Assembly: GCA_021202275.1 (NCBI GenBank)
Contig: JAJQDI010000026.1
Span: 258,169-322,168 of the forward strand
From: Bacteroides sp.
GTDB lineage: Bacteria > Bacteroidota > Bacteroidia > Bacteroidales > Bacteroidaceae
DNA: 64,000 bases
Reading direction: 5' to 3'
In this document: piece after piece, positions 1 to 8,869 of the stretch
How positions within the stretch are numbered: position 1 is the stretch's first letter
Layout: each line of letters begins with the position of its first letter
Position numbers and translations under genes: made by a program
The notes under the pieces: generated by a model
The model's database searches: none
What the model saw: the letters and a program-made list of their open reading frames with translations, nothing else
Told to the model about the DNA's origin: nothing

Positions 1-2
1 AC

Positions 3-1835
3 GAAAAACAGTTCCGCATCATCGAAAAGCTCATGCAGGAGGCCGAGATGATCGTCAACTGCGGCGATGCCGGTCAGGAAGGGGAACTGATCCAGCGGTG
101 GGTGATGCAGAAAGCCGGTGCCCGGTGCCCGGTGAAACGGCTGTGGATCTCTTCGCTGACCGAAGAGGCCATCAAAGAGGGATTTGCCAACCTGAAAGAC
201 CAGTCCGACTTCCAGTCGCTCTACGAAGCCGGGCTCTCCCGTGCCATCGGCGACTGGCTGTTGGGGATGAACGCCACCCGTCTCTATACACAGAAATACG
301 GACAGGGACGGCAGGTGCTCTCTATCGGACGGGTGCAGACCCCTACGCTGGCACTGATCGTCAACCGCCAGCTCGACATACAGAACTTTACCCCCGAACC
401 CTACTGGGAACTGAAAACAGTGTACCGGGAAACTACCTTTGCCGCGACCAAAGGACGCTTTATGACGAAGGAAGAAGGGGAGGAGTTCCTGGAGAAGGTG
501 AAGCAGAGCGACTTCACCGTGACCGATGTCTCCACCAAAAAAGGAGTGGAGTATGCGCCGCGCCTGTTCGACCTCACCTCCCTGCAGGTGGAGTGTAACA
601 AGAAATTCGGCTATTCTGCCGATGATACCCTGAAACTGATCCAGTCGCTCTACGAGAAAAAGGTAGTCACCTATCCCCGTGTAGATACCACCTTCCTGAG
701 CGACGATATGTATCCCAAATGCCCGAATATTCTGGCAGGGCTCCGGGACTATGCCGTACTCACCGCTCCGCTCTCCGGGAAGAAGATCTCCAAGACCAAA
801 AAGGTATTCGACAACTCCAAAGTGACCGATCACCACGCCATCATCCCCACGGGAGTGTACGCGCAGAACCTGAGTGATATGGAACGCCGGGTCTACGACC
901 GGGTGGCGCGCCGGTTCATCGCCGTCTTCTATCCGGAGTGTAAAATCTCTACCACCACCGTGCTCGGAGAGGTAGAGAAGGTCGGCTTCAAAGTGACCGG
1001 TAAGCAGATCCTCGATCCGGGATGGCGCGTGGTCTTTGCCAAAGAGCAGACCGAAGAGAAAGAGGGTGACGAAGAGAAGGTACTCCCCGCCTTTGTGGTG
1101 GGAGAGAGCGGCCCTCACGTGCCCGATCTGGCGGAGAAATGGACTCAACCTCCCAAGCTCTATACCGAAGCTACCCTGCTGCGGGCCATGGAGACCGCCG
1201 GGAAGCTGGTGGAGAACGACGAACTGCGGGATGCCCTCAAGGAGAACGGCATCGGACGGCCGTCTACCCGCGCGGCCATCATCGAAACCCTCTTCAAACG
1301 CAACTACATCCGCAAAGAAAAGAAAAACCTGGTAGCTACGCCCACAGGGGTGGAACTGGTACAGATCATCCACGAAGGATTGCTCAAATCGGCCGAGCTC
1401 ACCGGTATGTGGGAGAAGAAATTGCGGGAGATCGAACGCCGTACCTACGATGCCCACCGGTTTCTCGAAGAACTCAAACAGTTGGTCAGTGAAATCGTAT
1501 GGAATGTCTTGTCCGACAATAGCAACCGACGCATCACCCTGCAACCGGCCGAACCGGTGAAAGAAGCCCCTCGGGAAAAAGAAAAGAAGCCTGCGAAAAA
1601 ACGGGAACGCAAGCCTGCGGAGAAAAAAGCTACCGCGGCAAAGAGCAAAGCATCCGCTCAGGGAGCGACAACCCCTGCTTCGCCCGCGTCCGGTACCGTG
1701 GCTCCCCCCAACCCCACCGTTGCTGAAGGGATGCCTTGTCCGCTCTGTGGCAAAGGTACCATTCTCCGGGGAAAAACGGCTTACGGTTGTTCGGCCTGGC
1801 GCGAAGGATGTACCTACCGTCATCCTTTGGAGTAG
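3..1835 (+). CDS. topB: DNA topoisomerase III (type IA), 5' end outside window
   Basis: Type IA topoisomerase that relaxes and decatenates DNA through a transient 5'-phosphotyrosine link. The frame is open from base 3, ahead of the first Met at 33, and reads into the Toprim acidic motif DAGQEGE, so the window starts inside the gene and roughly the first 100 residues are missing. Visible features are SIGRVQTPTLALI, the active-site Tyr in TYPRVDT (codon 672-674), a basic Lys/Ala/Pro-rich linker (about bases 1555-1690) and a C-terminal four-Cys zinc ribbon (CPLCG ... CSAWREGC). The stop is TAG. Bacteroidota often carry several topB-like copies, some on mobile elements. The zinc ribbon and absence of transfer genes here fit a housekeeping copy, but the upstream side is not visible. 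Confidence 0.93.
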   Translation, partial: EKQFRIIEKLMQEAEMIVNCGDAGQEGELIQRWVMQKAGARCPVKRLWISSLTEEAIKEGFANLKDQSDFQSLYEAGLSRAIGDWLLGMNATRLYTQKYGQGRQVLSIGRVQTPTLALIVNRQLDIQNFTPEPYWELKTVYRETTFAATKGRFMTKEEGEEFLEKVKQSDFTVTDVSTKKGVEYAPRLFDLTSLQVECNKKFGYSADDTLKLIQSLYEKKVVTYPRVDTTFLSDDMYPKCPNILAGLRDYAVLTAPLSGKKISKTKKVFDNSKVTDHHAIIPTGVYAQNLSDMERRVYDRVARRFIAVFYPECKISTTTVLGEVEKVGFKVTGKQILDPGWRVVFAKEQTEEKEGDEEKVLPAFVVGESGPHVPDLAEKWTQPPKLYTEATLLRAMETAGKLVENDELRDALKENGIGRPSTRAAIIETLFKRNYIRKEKKNLVATPTGVELVQIIHEGLLKSAELTGMWEKKLREIERRTYDAHRFLEELKQLVSEIVWNVLSDNSNRRITLQPAEPVKEAPREKEKKPAKKRERKPAEKKATAAKSKASAQGATTPASPASGTVAPPNPTVAEGMPCPLCGKGTILRGKTAYGCSAWREGCTYRHPLE

Positions 1836-2010
1836 AGGGTCTGTACCGAATGATCCCAATGATCCGGAAGGCCCGCAGAGGTGTCTGGCAGTGTGGTGCA
1901 GTGGGATTTTCGTAGGGGAAAGCCAGTCTCTCTTTTACCTGTTTACCTGGCCGGGGCAACTGATGCCGGGAAGAACATAATGACATCACTCTATCCAAAA
2001 AAAGTGCTTT

Positions 2011-2139
2011 TATCTCTCACTATCTCTCACTTTTGCGGTTAAATAACTGATAAATAGGTTTTTGAAAAGGTGAGAGATAAAAGTTATTTACGGATTTATC
2101 TCTCACTTATCTCTCATCTCTCACTCATTTCTCACTTTT
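2011..2139. repeat. Cluster of TATCTCTCAC boxes, left
   Basis: The 10-mer TATCTCTCAC occurs at 2011-2020 and 2021-2030, inverted (GTGAGAGATA) at about 2070, and again, exact or nearly so, four times between 2097 and 2136. The copy at 2021 and the inverted one at about 2070 form a potential 14/15-bp stem around an AT-rich loop. Function is unknown. The spacing is irregular and the boxes point both ways, which argues against a CRISPR array or simple tandem repeat. Confidence 0.75.
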
Positions 2140-2627
2140 TAAATAAGAATTTGATAGTAAGATAACTAACAAACGTATGTCTGCTTATGTGCTTTCTGCC
2201 AGGAGGTATGCTTTGTAAAATGAGGAGCCTCTCTTTCGATCGTACCTGCGGCACTCACTTTCGTGTGCGGTTTGCACCCCAGGGCGGCGTTTGTTTCACC
2301 TTCGTTACCGCTACGGCTTCACTGCATTTGCCCTGGGCTGGAATCGACCGTGCTTTGACTGCATCGACCGCTGGTTCACCACTACAGATACGTTATATGA
2401 TATGCGATAATGATCCACCATACAACACATGGTAGGATATACCATAAACAGTTCCGCCTGGTTGTAACCTGCCCGGTGACGGTACGTGACTGTTCCGGAA
2501 GCTACTCCGTGTGGCAGCTTCCGGAACAAGTAGACTTTAACTGATATATACAGGAAGTAATCAGATTATCTACAGGATGTTCCCTGCATTTCTTATGAAA
2601 AGTCCCTGTTCGGATAGGGGAATATAA

Positions 2628-2716
2628 GTGGTCCCACGGGCTGGGACAATTCGTTTCGCGGCGTGGGATGATTGGTCCCAGTCCGTGAAACGATACGTCC
2701 CAGCCCGTGGGACCAC
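2628..2716. repeat. Nested 89-bp palindrome
   Basis: Perfect 20-bp inverted repeat (2628-2647 and 2697-2716) enclosing a second imperfect one (2652-2668 and 2676-2692, 14 of 17 paired). All arms are variants of one module, GTCCCAnnCCGTG, in alternating orientation. It can fold as one long cruciform or RNA hairpin. There is no T tract, so it is not a simple intrinsic terminator. No gene overlaps it. Confidence 0.85.
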
Positions 2717-2964
2717 AAACGGTCCATGGAAAAAACACGCGTTAGTCTATATCAATCCGTCAGCCTATCAGGGAAAGGAAAATGGTAAACACCTTTCCAC
2801 CTGTCATTCGTTCCCCGTCCGTTCCCCATACCTACACAGATAAACCTTGGCATTTCCCTATCTTCTTATACCCACCAGCAAAGAGGGGAGGACGTGGAAA
2901 TAGCCTGTAGGCCACTTTTTACTAAGTATAGTAAATAAAAAAGAAAAATAGTTTAGTGGTTTTT

Positions 2965-3131
2965 TATCTCTCACCTTTCATAGGTAACTTATAATCAGAT
3001 TACTATCTAAATATAGAACAGGAAAAAGGAAAGAAAGGTGAGAGATAAGTGAGAGACAGATGGTGAATTATTTTATCTCTCACTTTTGTATGTGGTTCTT
3101 TTTGAGGATATTACATCAAAAAGTGAGAGAT
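2965..3131. repeat. Cluster of TATCTCTCAC boxes, right
   Basis: Copies lie at 2965-2974, inverted at 3039-3048 and 3049-3058, direct at 3074-3083 and inverted at 3123-3131. Bases 2965-2979 and 3034-3048 form a perfect 15-bp inverted repeat, and the last two copies form another hairpin. It ends about 50 bp past the anmK stop, so part could serve as terminator for anmK or topB, but box number and arrangement exceed what a terminator needs. Confidence 0.75.
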
Positions 3132-3180
3132 GGAACGTGTTTTTATCAGGTAGAGTAAAAACAAATATCGTTTCCCCTCT

Positions 3181-4239
3181 TTATATTTTAAACAGCATCC
3201 CTCCGATATTGTCTGCCCGTGCTCCGGTAACCGAAGAGAGACAGTTCGGCTCATCAAACATATAAAGTGTGCCTAAGAACGCGAAAATCAGTGCTTCTTT
3301 GTATTCGATGATCTGTCGGTCCGGGATCACCATCTCGCATCCGCACAGCGCCTGCATCCGTTCGGTTAGGAAGGTGTTGAACGCCCCGCCACCGGTCACT
3401 AAGAGGGTTCCTCCCTGCACCACGCGCGCCAGTTGACAGGCCGCGTGCTCATAAAAGGTACGCAAGCGGTCTTCCAGCGGAAGGCCGTATGAATCTATCA
3501 GAGGAAATACCTCTTGCTCTACCCATTCCCGTCCCAGAGACTTCGGACCGCTCCGGTGATAAAATTCCAGGTGGTTCAAGGCCTCCAGCAAAGGCTCGTG
3601 TATCTTTCCCCGGCGGGCCGTTTCCCCGTCCCGGTCAAACTCCCTCCCTACCTGCCGGCAGTAGTGATTGATCACGTAATTCACCGGACTGATGTCGAAA
3701 GCTACCCACTTACCTGCCTGTTCGTAAGAAATATTGGAAAACCCACCGATGTTGAGGCAGTAGTCATAGTCCGAAAAGAGAAGGCGATCGCCGATAGGCA
3801 CTAAAGGCGCGCCCTGTCCGCCCAGCATGATATCGAGGCGTCGGAAATCCGATACGGTCGGTATACCCGTCTCCGCCGCGATGGCCGCTCCGTCGCCGAT
3901 CTGGTACATGATCCGTTTCTGTGGCTCGTGGAAGATGGTATGTCCATGCGACGCGATGATATCCGGCCGCACTCCGTAGGTCTGCATAAATTCATTCACC
4001 CGTTCACCTAGATATTTGCCATAGGCACTGTGAAAGGTGATAAACTCCAGAGCACTCATCTGCTGCGCCTAAACCCCCAGTTTCTGTTTGAGCTCTTCGG
4101 GATAGGTATATCCCTTCGCACAATCGATCCGGAAAGTCCATCCCTTCGCGGAACGGGTGAAAGTACAGCAACAAATGTCAAGTCCGTCGAGTGAAGTGCC
4201 CGACATCAGGCCGATGGCCTGGAAGTTTTTGTTTTCCAT
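3181..4239 (-). pseudogene. anmK: Anhydro-N-acetylmuramic acid kinase, interrupted by an in-frame TAG
   Basis: AnmK phosphorylates and hydrates 1,6-anhydroMurNAc to MurNAc-6-phosphate during cell-wall recycling. The full frame starts at ATG 4239 (MENKNFQAIGLMSGTSLDG) and carries the family N-terminal GLMSGTSLDG nucleotide motif, then ASHGHTI, GDGAAIAAETG, LNIGGFSN and the late VTGGGAFN and GARADNIGG. It would be about 352 residues, a normal length. A single TAG at 4069-4071 follows KQKLGV, about 57 codons in. The frame is intact on both sides, with no other damage. Translation restarted at Met 4059 would lose the N-terminal phosphate-binding loop and should be inactive. The cause could be recent mutation, a base-call error, or readthrough. 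The same event is seen in the neighbouring M20 gene. Confidence 0.85.
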
Positions 4240-4338
4240 GAAAAAGGAGGGGTTTTATTTACGATTTTACGAACCAACGGTCGACGAAGTCAATTACGAT
4301 TGAAAATACCCATACGTGATCGACCGATAACAGTTTCA

Positions 4339-4538
4339 TGTAGAGACGCACGGCGTGCGTCTCCGCGTCCCGAATGGATCTGTATCCCGGAATGGATATC
4401 CATTCTGAATAGCCATACACCTTATAGATAGGTGTACCTACCTGATAAAACTCCACTATGGGATTGGACGTACATCGCAGAGATGCACGCCTCTTTGTTG
4501 GACGTACATCACGGAGACGCACGCCGTGCGTCTCTACA
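4339..4538. mobile_element. MITE-like element, copy 1
   Basis: Starts TGTAGAGACG and ends with its reverse complement CGTCTCTACA. Each end contains a perfect palindrome: gagacgcacg, one central base, then the reverse complement (4343-4363 and 4514-4534). The second copy is at 12381-12603. Inside, both share GATAAAAC/GTTTTATC segments and a (T)GGACGT-ACATCGCAGAG-like stretch. There is no coding capacity. A non-autonomous element or structured intergenic repeat is inferred; no target-site duplication could be defined by eye. Confidence 0.6.
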
Positions 4539-4586
4539 GGTAGATGATGACCGGGACATTTCCATTTATACATCGTAATTAGCAGT

Positions 4587-4644
4587 GCCGACCGCCTGGT
4601 TGGCTGCGCCGATCTTCGATTGACTGCGCCGACCGTTGGTTACG
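4587..4644. repeat. 58-bp dispersed repeat, copy 1
   Basis: Begins GCCGACCGCCTGGTTGG, continues through CGCCGATCTTCGATTGACT and ends near TTGGTTACG. Clearly related copies lie at 10298-10355 and 15296-15352, and a weaker one near 2343-2391. All four are intergenic. Function is unknown. Confidence 0.7.
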
Positions 4645-4655
4645 TATATGGTGCG

Positions 4656-6026
4656 TCACTTCGTTAGTTCATCATATGCCAGGTGGAACTCCGTCACCGC
4701 TTCTATTCCCTTGCGGAACATATCCAGCGGGAAATTCTCGTTCGGCGAGTGGATCGCGTCCGACTCCAGTCCGAAGCCCATCAGTACCGTTTTGATGCCC
4801 AGTACCTGTTCGAACGTAGAGATGATAGGTATACTTCCTCCGCGCCGTACCGCCAGCGGTTTCTGTCCGAAAGCGATCTCGAATCCCCGTTCCGCGGCGC
4901 GGTAGGCCGGCAGGGAGATCGGGCATACATACCCTTGTCCGCCGTGCATCGGGGTCACCTTTACCGTCACCGTGTCCGGTGCGATCTGTTGGATGTATTC
5001 CACAAAGAGGCGGGAGATCTTTTCGTGATCCTGATGCGGTACCAGCCGGCACGACACCTTGGCGTAGGCCTTGGAAGGAAGCACCGTTTTCGAGCCTTCG
5101 CCCGTATATCCGCCCCAGATGCCGCAAATATCAAAAGACGGGTGGCAACTGTTACGTTCCAGCGTACTGTATCCCTTTTCGCCCGCCAATTCACGTACAC
5201 CAATGGCCGCTTTATACGCTGCTTCGTCGAACGGTATGCGTGCGATCATCTCTCGCTCTTCCGGCGACACCTCTTCTACATTCTCATAGAATCCCGGTAT
5301 GCAGATCCGTCCGTCCGCATCTTTCACCCGGCTCAATAGTTCGCAGAGTACGTTGACCGGATTGGCCACCGCTCCTCCGAAATGTCCCGAGTGCAGATCC
5401 CGGTTAGGACCCGTCACCTCTATCTCCCAGTAGGCCAGTCCGCGCAGTCCGGTGGTCAGCGACGGCAGGTCTGCTCCCAGCATGCTGGTATCGGAAACTA
5501 AGATTACATCCGCCTACAACATCTCCTTGTGCTTCCGGCAAAACTCCTCCAAGCTGGGCGATCCGATCTCCTCTTCTCCTTCGATCAGGAATTTCACGTT
5601 ATGCCGCAGCATCCCGTGTCTGACCAGATACTCAAAGGCTTTCACCTGGACAAACGCCTGTCCTTTGTCGTCGTCCGCTCCGCGTGCCCAGATCCGCTCT
5701 TCCCGGATCTCCGGTTCGAACGGCTCGCTCTTCCACCCTTCCAGCGGCTCCGCCGGCATCACGTCGTAGTGCGCGTAGATCAACACCGTGGGTGCTTCGG
5801 GATCGGTGATCTTCTGCCCAAAAACCACCGGATTGCCTGCCGAAGGCATCACCAGGGCTTCGTCTGCCCCCGCCTCCAGCAGGAGTTGCGCCCAGCGATG
5901 CGCACAGGCCGACATATCGTCGCGGTGTTCCGGTTGGGCACTGATACTTGGGATACGGATCAGGCTGAAAAGCTCTTCCATCATGCGGGGCTCCTGCTCC
6001 GCGATATAACTCTGAATAGGATTCAT
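4656..6026 (-). pseudogene. M20 family dipeptidase, interrupted by an in-frame TAG
   Basis: Zinc-dependent M20 peptidase (carnosinase/dipeptidase subfamily), expected to be cytoplasmic and to cleave small peptides. From Met 6026 the frame shows the metal ligands in order: HxD in YAHYDVMP, Asp in ADDDKG, the EGEEEIGS pair, SDTSMLGAD, then the dimerisation-domain DLHSGHFGG and a late His in DAIHSPNENF. The total is 456 codons, normal for the family. A TAG at 5514-5516 splits it after HKEML, and the following frame (ADVILVSDTSM) continues without any other lesion. The residue there in relatives is usually polar (Lys, Gln or Glu; family knowledge). A -7 box TATCTTTG (minus) lies at 6032-6039, just before the start. 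Either half alone would lack metal ligands. Confidence 0.87.
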
Positions 6027-6347
6027 AAAAACAAAGATATTTACGATTTACTGATTTACGATGTACGATTTGAAAGACATAAAAGTTATAAGTTTTAAGT
6101 TGTGAGTGATAAGTTTTAGTTTATGAATTCTTTGTATTTTGCTTCTTCATGAGACTTATAATTTAAAACTTATAACTCAGAACTCACAATTTACTTGTAT
6201 CTGACTTCTTCATAATACTCACAACTTAAAACTCAGAACTTATAACTTACTTGTATCTCACTTCTACACAATACTTATAACTTAAAACTCAGAACTTATA
6301 ACTTTTACGTCTTTTCAATCGTAAATCGTCAATTGTCAAATTGTCAA
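6027..6347. other. Intergenic simple-repeat DNA
   Basis: About 320 bp between aroC and the M20 gene, almost wholly made of two degenerate repeat families. One is GATTTACGATGTACGATT-like (6038-6072 and, inverted, 6312-6350). The other is ACTTATAACTTAAAACTCAGA-like, repeated at least five times from 6081 to 6305 in both orientations. No gene was found. Confidence 0.75.
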
Positions 6348-7424
6348 TCAAATCTGTGTTGTCCTGTCGATCAGGTAATAATCCAACAGGGTCAGTGCAG
6401 CCATTGCCTCTACAATGGGTACGGCGCGGGGCAGTACACAGGGGTCGTGGCGGCCGCGGGCTTTCACGGTGGTCTCCATGCCCTGGCTGTCTACCGTTGG
6501 TTGTTCCATCAACAGGGTGGCTATGGGCTTGAACCCTACCCGGAAGTAGATATCCTCTCCGTTGCTGATGCCGCCCTGTATCCCTCCCGAGTGATTGGTG
6601 CGGGTCATGATCCGGCCGTTGCGGTTGCAGAAGATATCGTTCTGTTCCGACCCCTTGCGGTCCAGGCCTTGGAAACCATCGCCGTACTCAAACGCTTTGG
6701 CAGCGTTGATGCTGAGCATCGCCTGTCCGAGAGCCGCATGCAGCTTGCCGAAAGCCGGTTCGCCCAGTCCGATGGGGCATCCCCGGATCACGCAGGTGAT
6801 CACGCCGCCGATGGTGTCGCCCGCCTCTTTCACCTTCAGGATATACGCTTCCATCTCCCGGGTCTTCTCCGGATCAGGGCAGCGCACCGGATTGCTCTCT
6901 GTGGCAGAGAGATCATACTCGGTATACTCCTTTTCCAGGCGGATGGGGCCTACCTGCGACGTATAGGCTGTGATGTGGATGCCTAACTGGTTCAGTGCCA
7001 GTTTGGCCAGGGCACCCCCCACCACGCGGGAGATCGTCTCGCGGGCCGAGGAACGGCCTCCGCCCCGGTGGTCGCGCAGGCCGTACTTCACCGTATAGGT
7101 ATAGTCGGCGTGCGACGGGCGATATACCTCACGCAGGTTGTCGTAGTCGTCCGAGTGCTGGTTCTCGTTCCACACCACAAATCCGATCGGGTGTCCGGTA
7201 CTCTTTCCCTCGAAGATGCCTGAGAGAAACTCTACTTTGTCTCCCTCTTTGCGGGAGGTCGTCAGTGCCGACTGTCCCGGGCGGCGGCGGTCGAGTTCCT
7301 GCTGTACAAAATCCGTATCGATACGGATGCCTACCGGAAAGCCGTCGAGCACACCGCCGATCCCCTTGCCGTGCGATTCGCCAAAGGTGGTCAGCCGGAC
7401 TATATTACCAAATGAGTTGAACAT
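6348..7424 (-). CDS. aroC: Chorismate synthase
   Basis: Converts 5-enolpyruvylshikimate-3-phosphate to chorismate, the last common step of aromatic amino acid synthesis, using reduced FMN. The protein has 358 residues, a normal length. Signatures seen are [10 protein letters not shown] near the N terminus, [14 protein letters not shown] in the middle (family signature 2) and the late [16 protein letters not shown]. The chosen start is Met 7424 ([19 protein letters not shown]) rather than 7490, because homologues begin with this stretch. A -7 box TATATTTG (minus) is at 7492-7499. It stands alone, with no other aro gene in the window. Confidence 0.97.
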   Translation of the reverse strand: MFNSFGNIVRLTTFGESHGKGIGGVLDGFPVGIRIDTDFVQQELDRRRPGQSALTTSRKEGDKVEFLSGIFEGKSTGHPIGFVVWNENQHSDDYDNLREVYRPSHADYTYTVKYGLRDHRGGGRSSARETISRVVGGALAKLALNQLGIHITAYTSQVGPIRLEKEYTEYDLSATESNPVRCPDPEKTREMEAYILKVKEAGDTIGGVITCVIRGCPIGLGEPAFGKLHAALGQAMLSINAAKAFEYGDGFQGLDRKGSEQNDIFCNRNGRIMTRTNHSGGIQGGISNGEDIYFRVGFKPIATLLMEQPTVDSQGMETTVKARGRHDPCVLPRAVPIVEAMAALTLLDYYLIDRTTQI

Positions 7425-7627
7425 AAGATGTGATCTGTTTATAGGTATTTGAATTCGTTTTCTTATCTGAATTGTATCCGGGTAATACATGCAAATATAA
7501 CAAATCTTTCGTCTGTGTCAATGCGTATGCGGCAGGAAACTTTTATCAAACACCGTCTATATCGCTGATCTTAAATTTAGGCCACTCTTTATATATTTTT
7601 GACCTTTCCGTACATTTTTAAAACTCA

Positions 7628-7635
7628 TATCTTTG
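7628..7635 (+). promoter_or_regulatory. Probable -7 box (TATCTTTG) of the lipoprotein genes
   Basis: Matches the Bacteroidota TAnnTTTG -7 consensus, 60 bp before the first lipoprotein ATG. A TTTG at 7598-7601 is a little too far for a canonical -33 box. It lies back to back with the aroC promoter region. Confidence 0.55.
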
Positions 7636-7694
7636 CAGGCAGTTTGTATATTGACTACATGCTGTGATTGTCTCACCTAAATTGAAAAGACGAC

Positions 7695-8735
7695 ATGAAC
7701 CATAAATTGCTTTTAGGGATCACCTGTTGCCTCGTCTGCCTGTTTGCCGCTTGTGACAACGACAAGAACGAAGCGGATCTCCCGATCAACGGCACCTACT
7801 CTTCCTCTTCCGAATATGCCCCCAAAGTACTGGAACTCTATTACAGCGAAGCGCTGTTGGGTGGAAAGTATGTCTATCTACATACGGAAGATGAAAAAAC
7901 AGCAACGATCACGCTGTTCGATGTGATCCCCGGCGAGAAAGAAACGGTACTTACCGGTGTGGGGCTGACGGCTCAGGGCGACAGTACCTATGCTTTTTCC
8001 GGACAGGATACCGACTCCGGACGTTCACTTACGTTCAGCGGTACGGTAGAAGAAAAGAAAATGGTATTGAACGTAGATGCCACTTTGCCGCAGCACGCGT
8101 TGCTGGGTACCTGGGACCTGACGGGTGATCCGCTTGTGCTCAGGTGGGAGTCTTCTGTGGCTTTCCGGGTCAGTCTGGCTGGGATCAGTATCAGTATGTA
8201 TCCGGATTTGTTGGTTCCTATGTTGACCGAACCGTTGGCCCCGCTGATCACTTCTGCTTTGCAGCGTGTGACTTTCGGAGCGGATGGCAATATCATAGCT
8301 ACGTATGCCAGGGGAGGTCAGTGGCTACCCTCTCCGACCAATATGGTCCGTTATTACATGGACGGGGAGCATATCCGTGTGTTCCTGGATCTGGAAAAGA
8401 TCCTGCAAATGATCCTGCTGGATACACGCAGTGAACCAGAGGAAGAGAATACCTTATGGGATGTGATCGTCAGTATACAGAAACTGTTTACGGAAGGTAT
8501 TCCGATGGGGTACCGTACAGGAGCCAACGGCACAGCGGAGATCTTTATCGAACAGGATGTACTGGAGCCGTTTATGGACGAAACCATTCTCTCGCTGTTG
8601 AGTGGACTGATTGGTGGCGATGGCGACGATGACAATATCTTGTTGTCTATGTTGCCGGATATCCTGGAGCAGTTGCCTGCCGTATTCAGAGGAACGTCTG
8701 TTTTTGAAGCAGGACTGAAACTGACCCAGGAGTGA
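7695..8735 (+). CDS. Lipoprotein of unknown function, DUF4925-like (paralogue 1)
   Basis: 346 residues with a lipoprotein signal peptide (hydrophobic stretch then LFAAC, Cys about residue 20) followed by DNDKNEAD, an acidic stretch like the Bacteroidota surface-export signal. It is related along its whole length to the next gene: both have YY/TYSG-xxLxGK near residue 55, a TATITL/TATVTL strand followed by V-IPGE, LTGV, then LPQHALLGTWDL versus MQENILQGTWKL, and end on a FEAGLKL/FKLGLSM strand. It probably forms a beta-rich cell-surface protein. I recall similar proteins labelled DUF4925 in gut Bacteroides, but the assignment is from memory. Nothing indicates a ligand. Confidence 0.75.
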   Translation: MNHKLLLGITCCLVCLFAACDNDKNEADLPINGTYSSSSEYAPKVLELYYSEALLGGKYVYLHTEDEKTATITLFDVIPGEKETVLTGVGLTAQGDSTYAFSGQDTDSGRSLTFSGTVEEKKMVLNVDATLPQHALLGTWDLTGDPLVLRWESSVAFRVSLAGISISMYPDLLVPMLTEPLAPLITSALQRVTFGADGNIIATYARGGQWLPSPTNMVRYYMDGEHIRVFLDLEKILQMILLDTRSEPEEENTLWDVIVSIQKLFTEGIPMGYRTGANGTAEIFIEQDVLEPFMDETILSLLSGLIGGDGDDDNILLSMLPDILEQLPAVFRGTSVFEAGLKLTQE

Positions 8736-8869
8736 TGCGATCTGTATGGGATCGGCGGTAAGGCTCTCCTGTATTTTCCTTTCACTTTGTTTGTAGAACT
8801 TTATTTGTTTGGAAATAAGAGGTATAGTTATATACTCTCTTTTGAATACTAACTAAAATAACGACTTTT

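Larger units (their letters stand above)
1836..3180. other. Gene-free region of 1.3 kb rich in inverted repeats
   Basis: No credible gene was found between topB and anmK. Open frames here are short, overlap palindromes and have no family features. The region holds two clusters of TATCTCTCAC boxes (2011-2139 and 2965-3131), a nested 89-bp palindrome (2628-2716), and a degenerate copy (about 2343-2391) of a repeat family found elsewhere in the window. Both flanking genes end here (topB on plus, anmK on minus), so it is a convergent intergenic region. Confidence 0.7.
4240..4655. other. Intergenic region with MITE-like element
   Basis: 416 bp between the M20 peptidase stop and the anmK start on the same strand. 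It holds a short ACGATTTACGA-type repeat next to anmK (4256-4275), a 200-bp element bounded by palindromic inverted ends (4339-4538) and one copy of the 58-bp dispersed repeat (4587-4644). No gene was found. Confidence 0.7.

Noticed and set aside
3..1835. topB as part of a conjugative element
   Set aside because: Bacteroidota integrative elements often carry topB, but no tra, mob, integrase or tet genes occur downstream; the upstream side is outside the window.
2187..2843. Three short open frames (82, 78 and 71 codons) in the topB-anmK gap
   Set aside because: They overlap the palindrome and box repeats, lie on both strands, and show no domain, signal peptide or credible start signal.
2011..3131. 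CRISPR array from the TATCTCTCAC boxes
   Set aside because: Boxes are 10 bp, irregularly spaced and in both orientations; no cas genes.
4259..4573. 104-codon open frame on the minus strand
   Set aside because: It spans the MITE-like element and its palindromes; repeat-derived.
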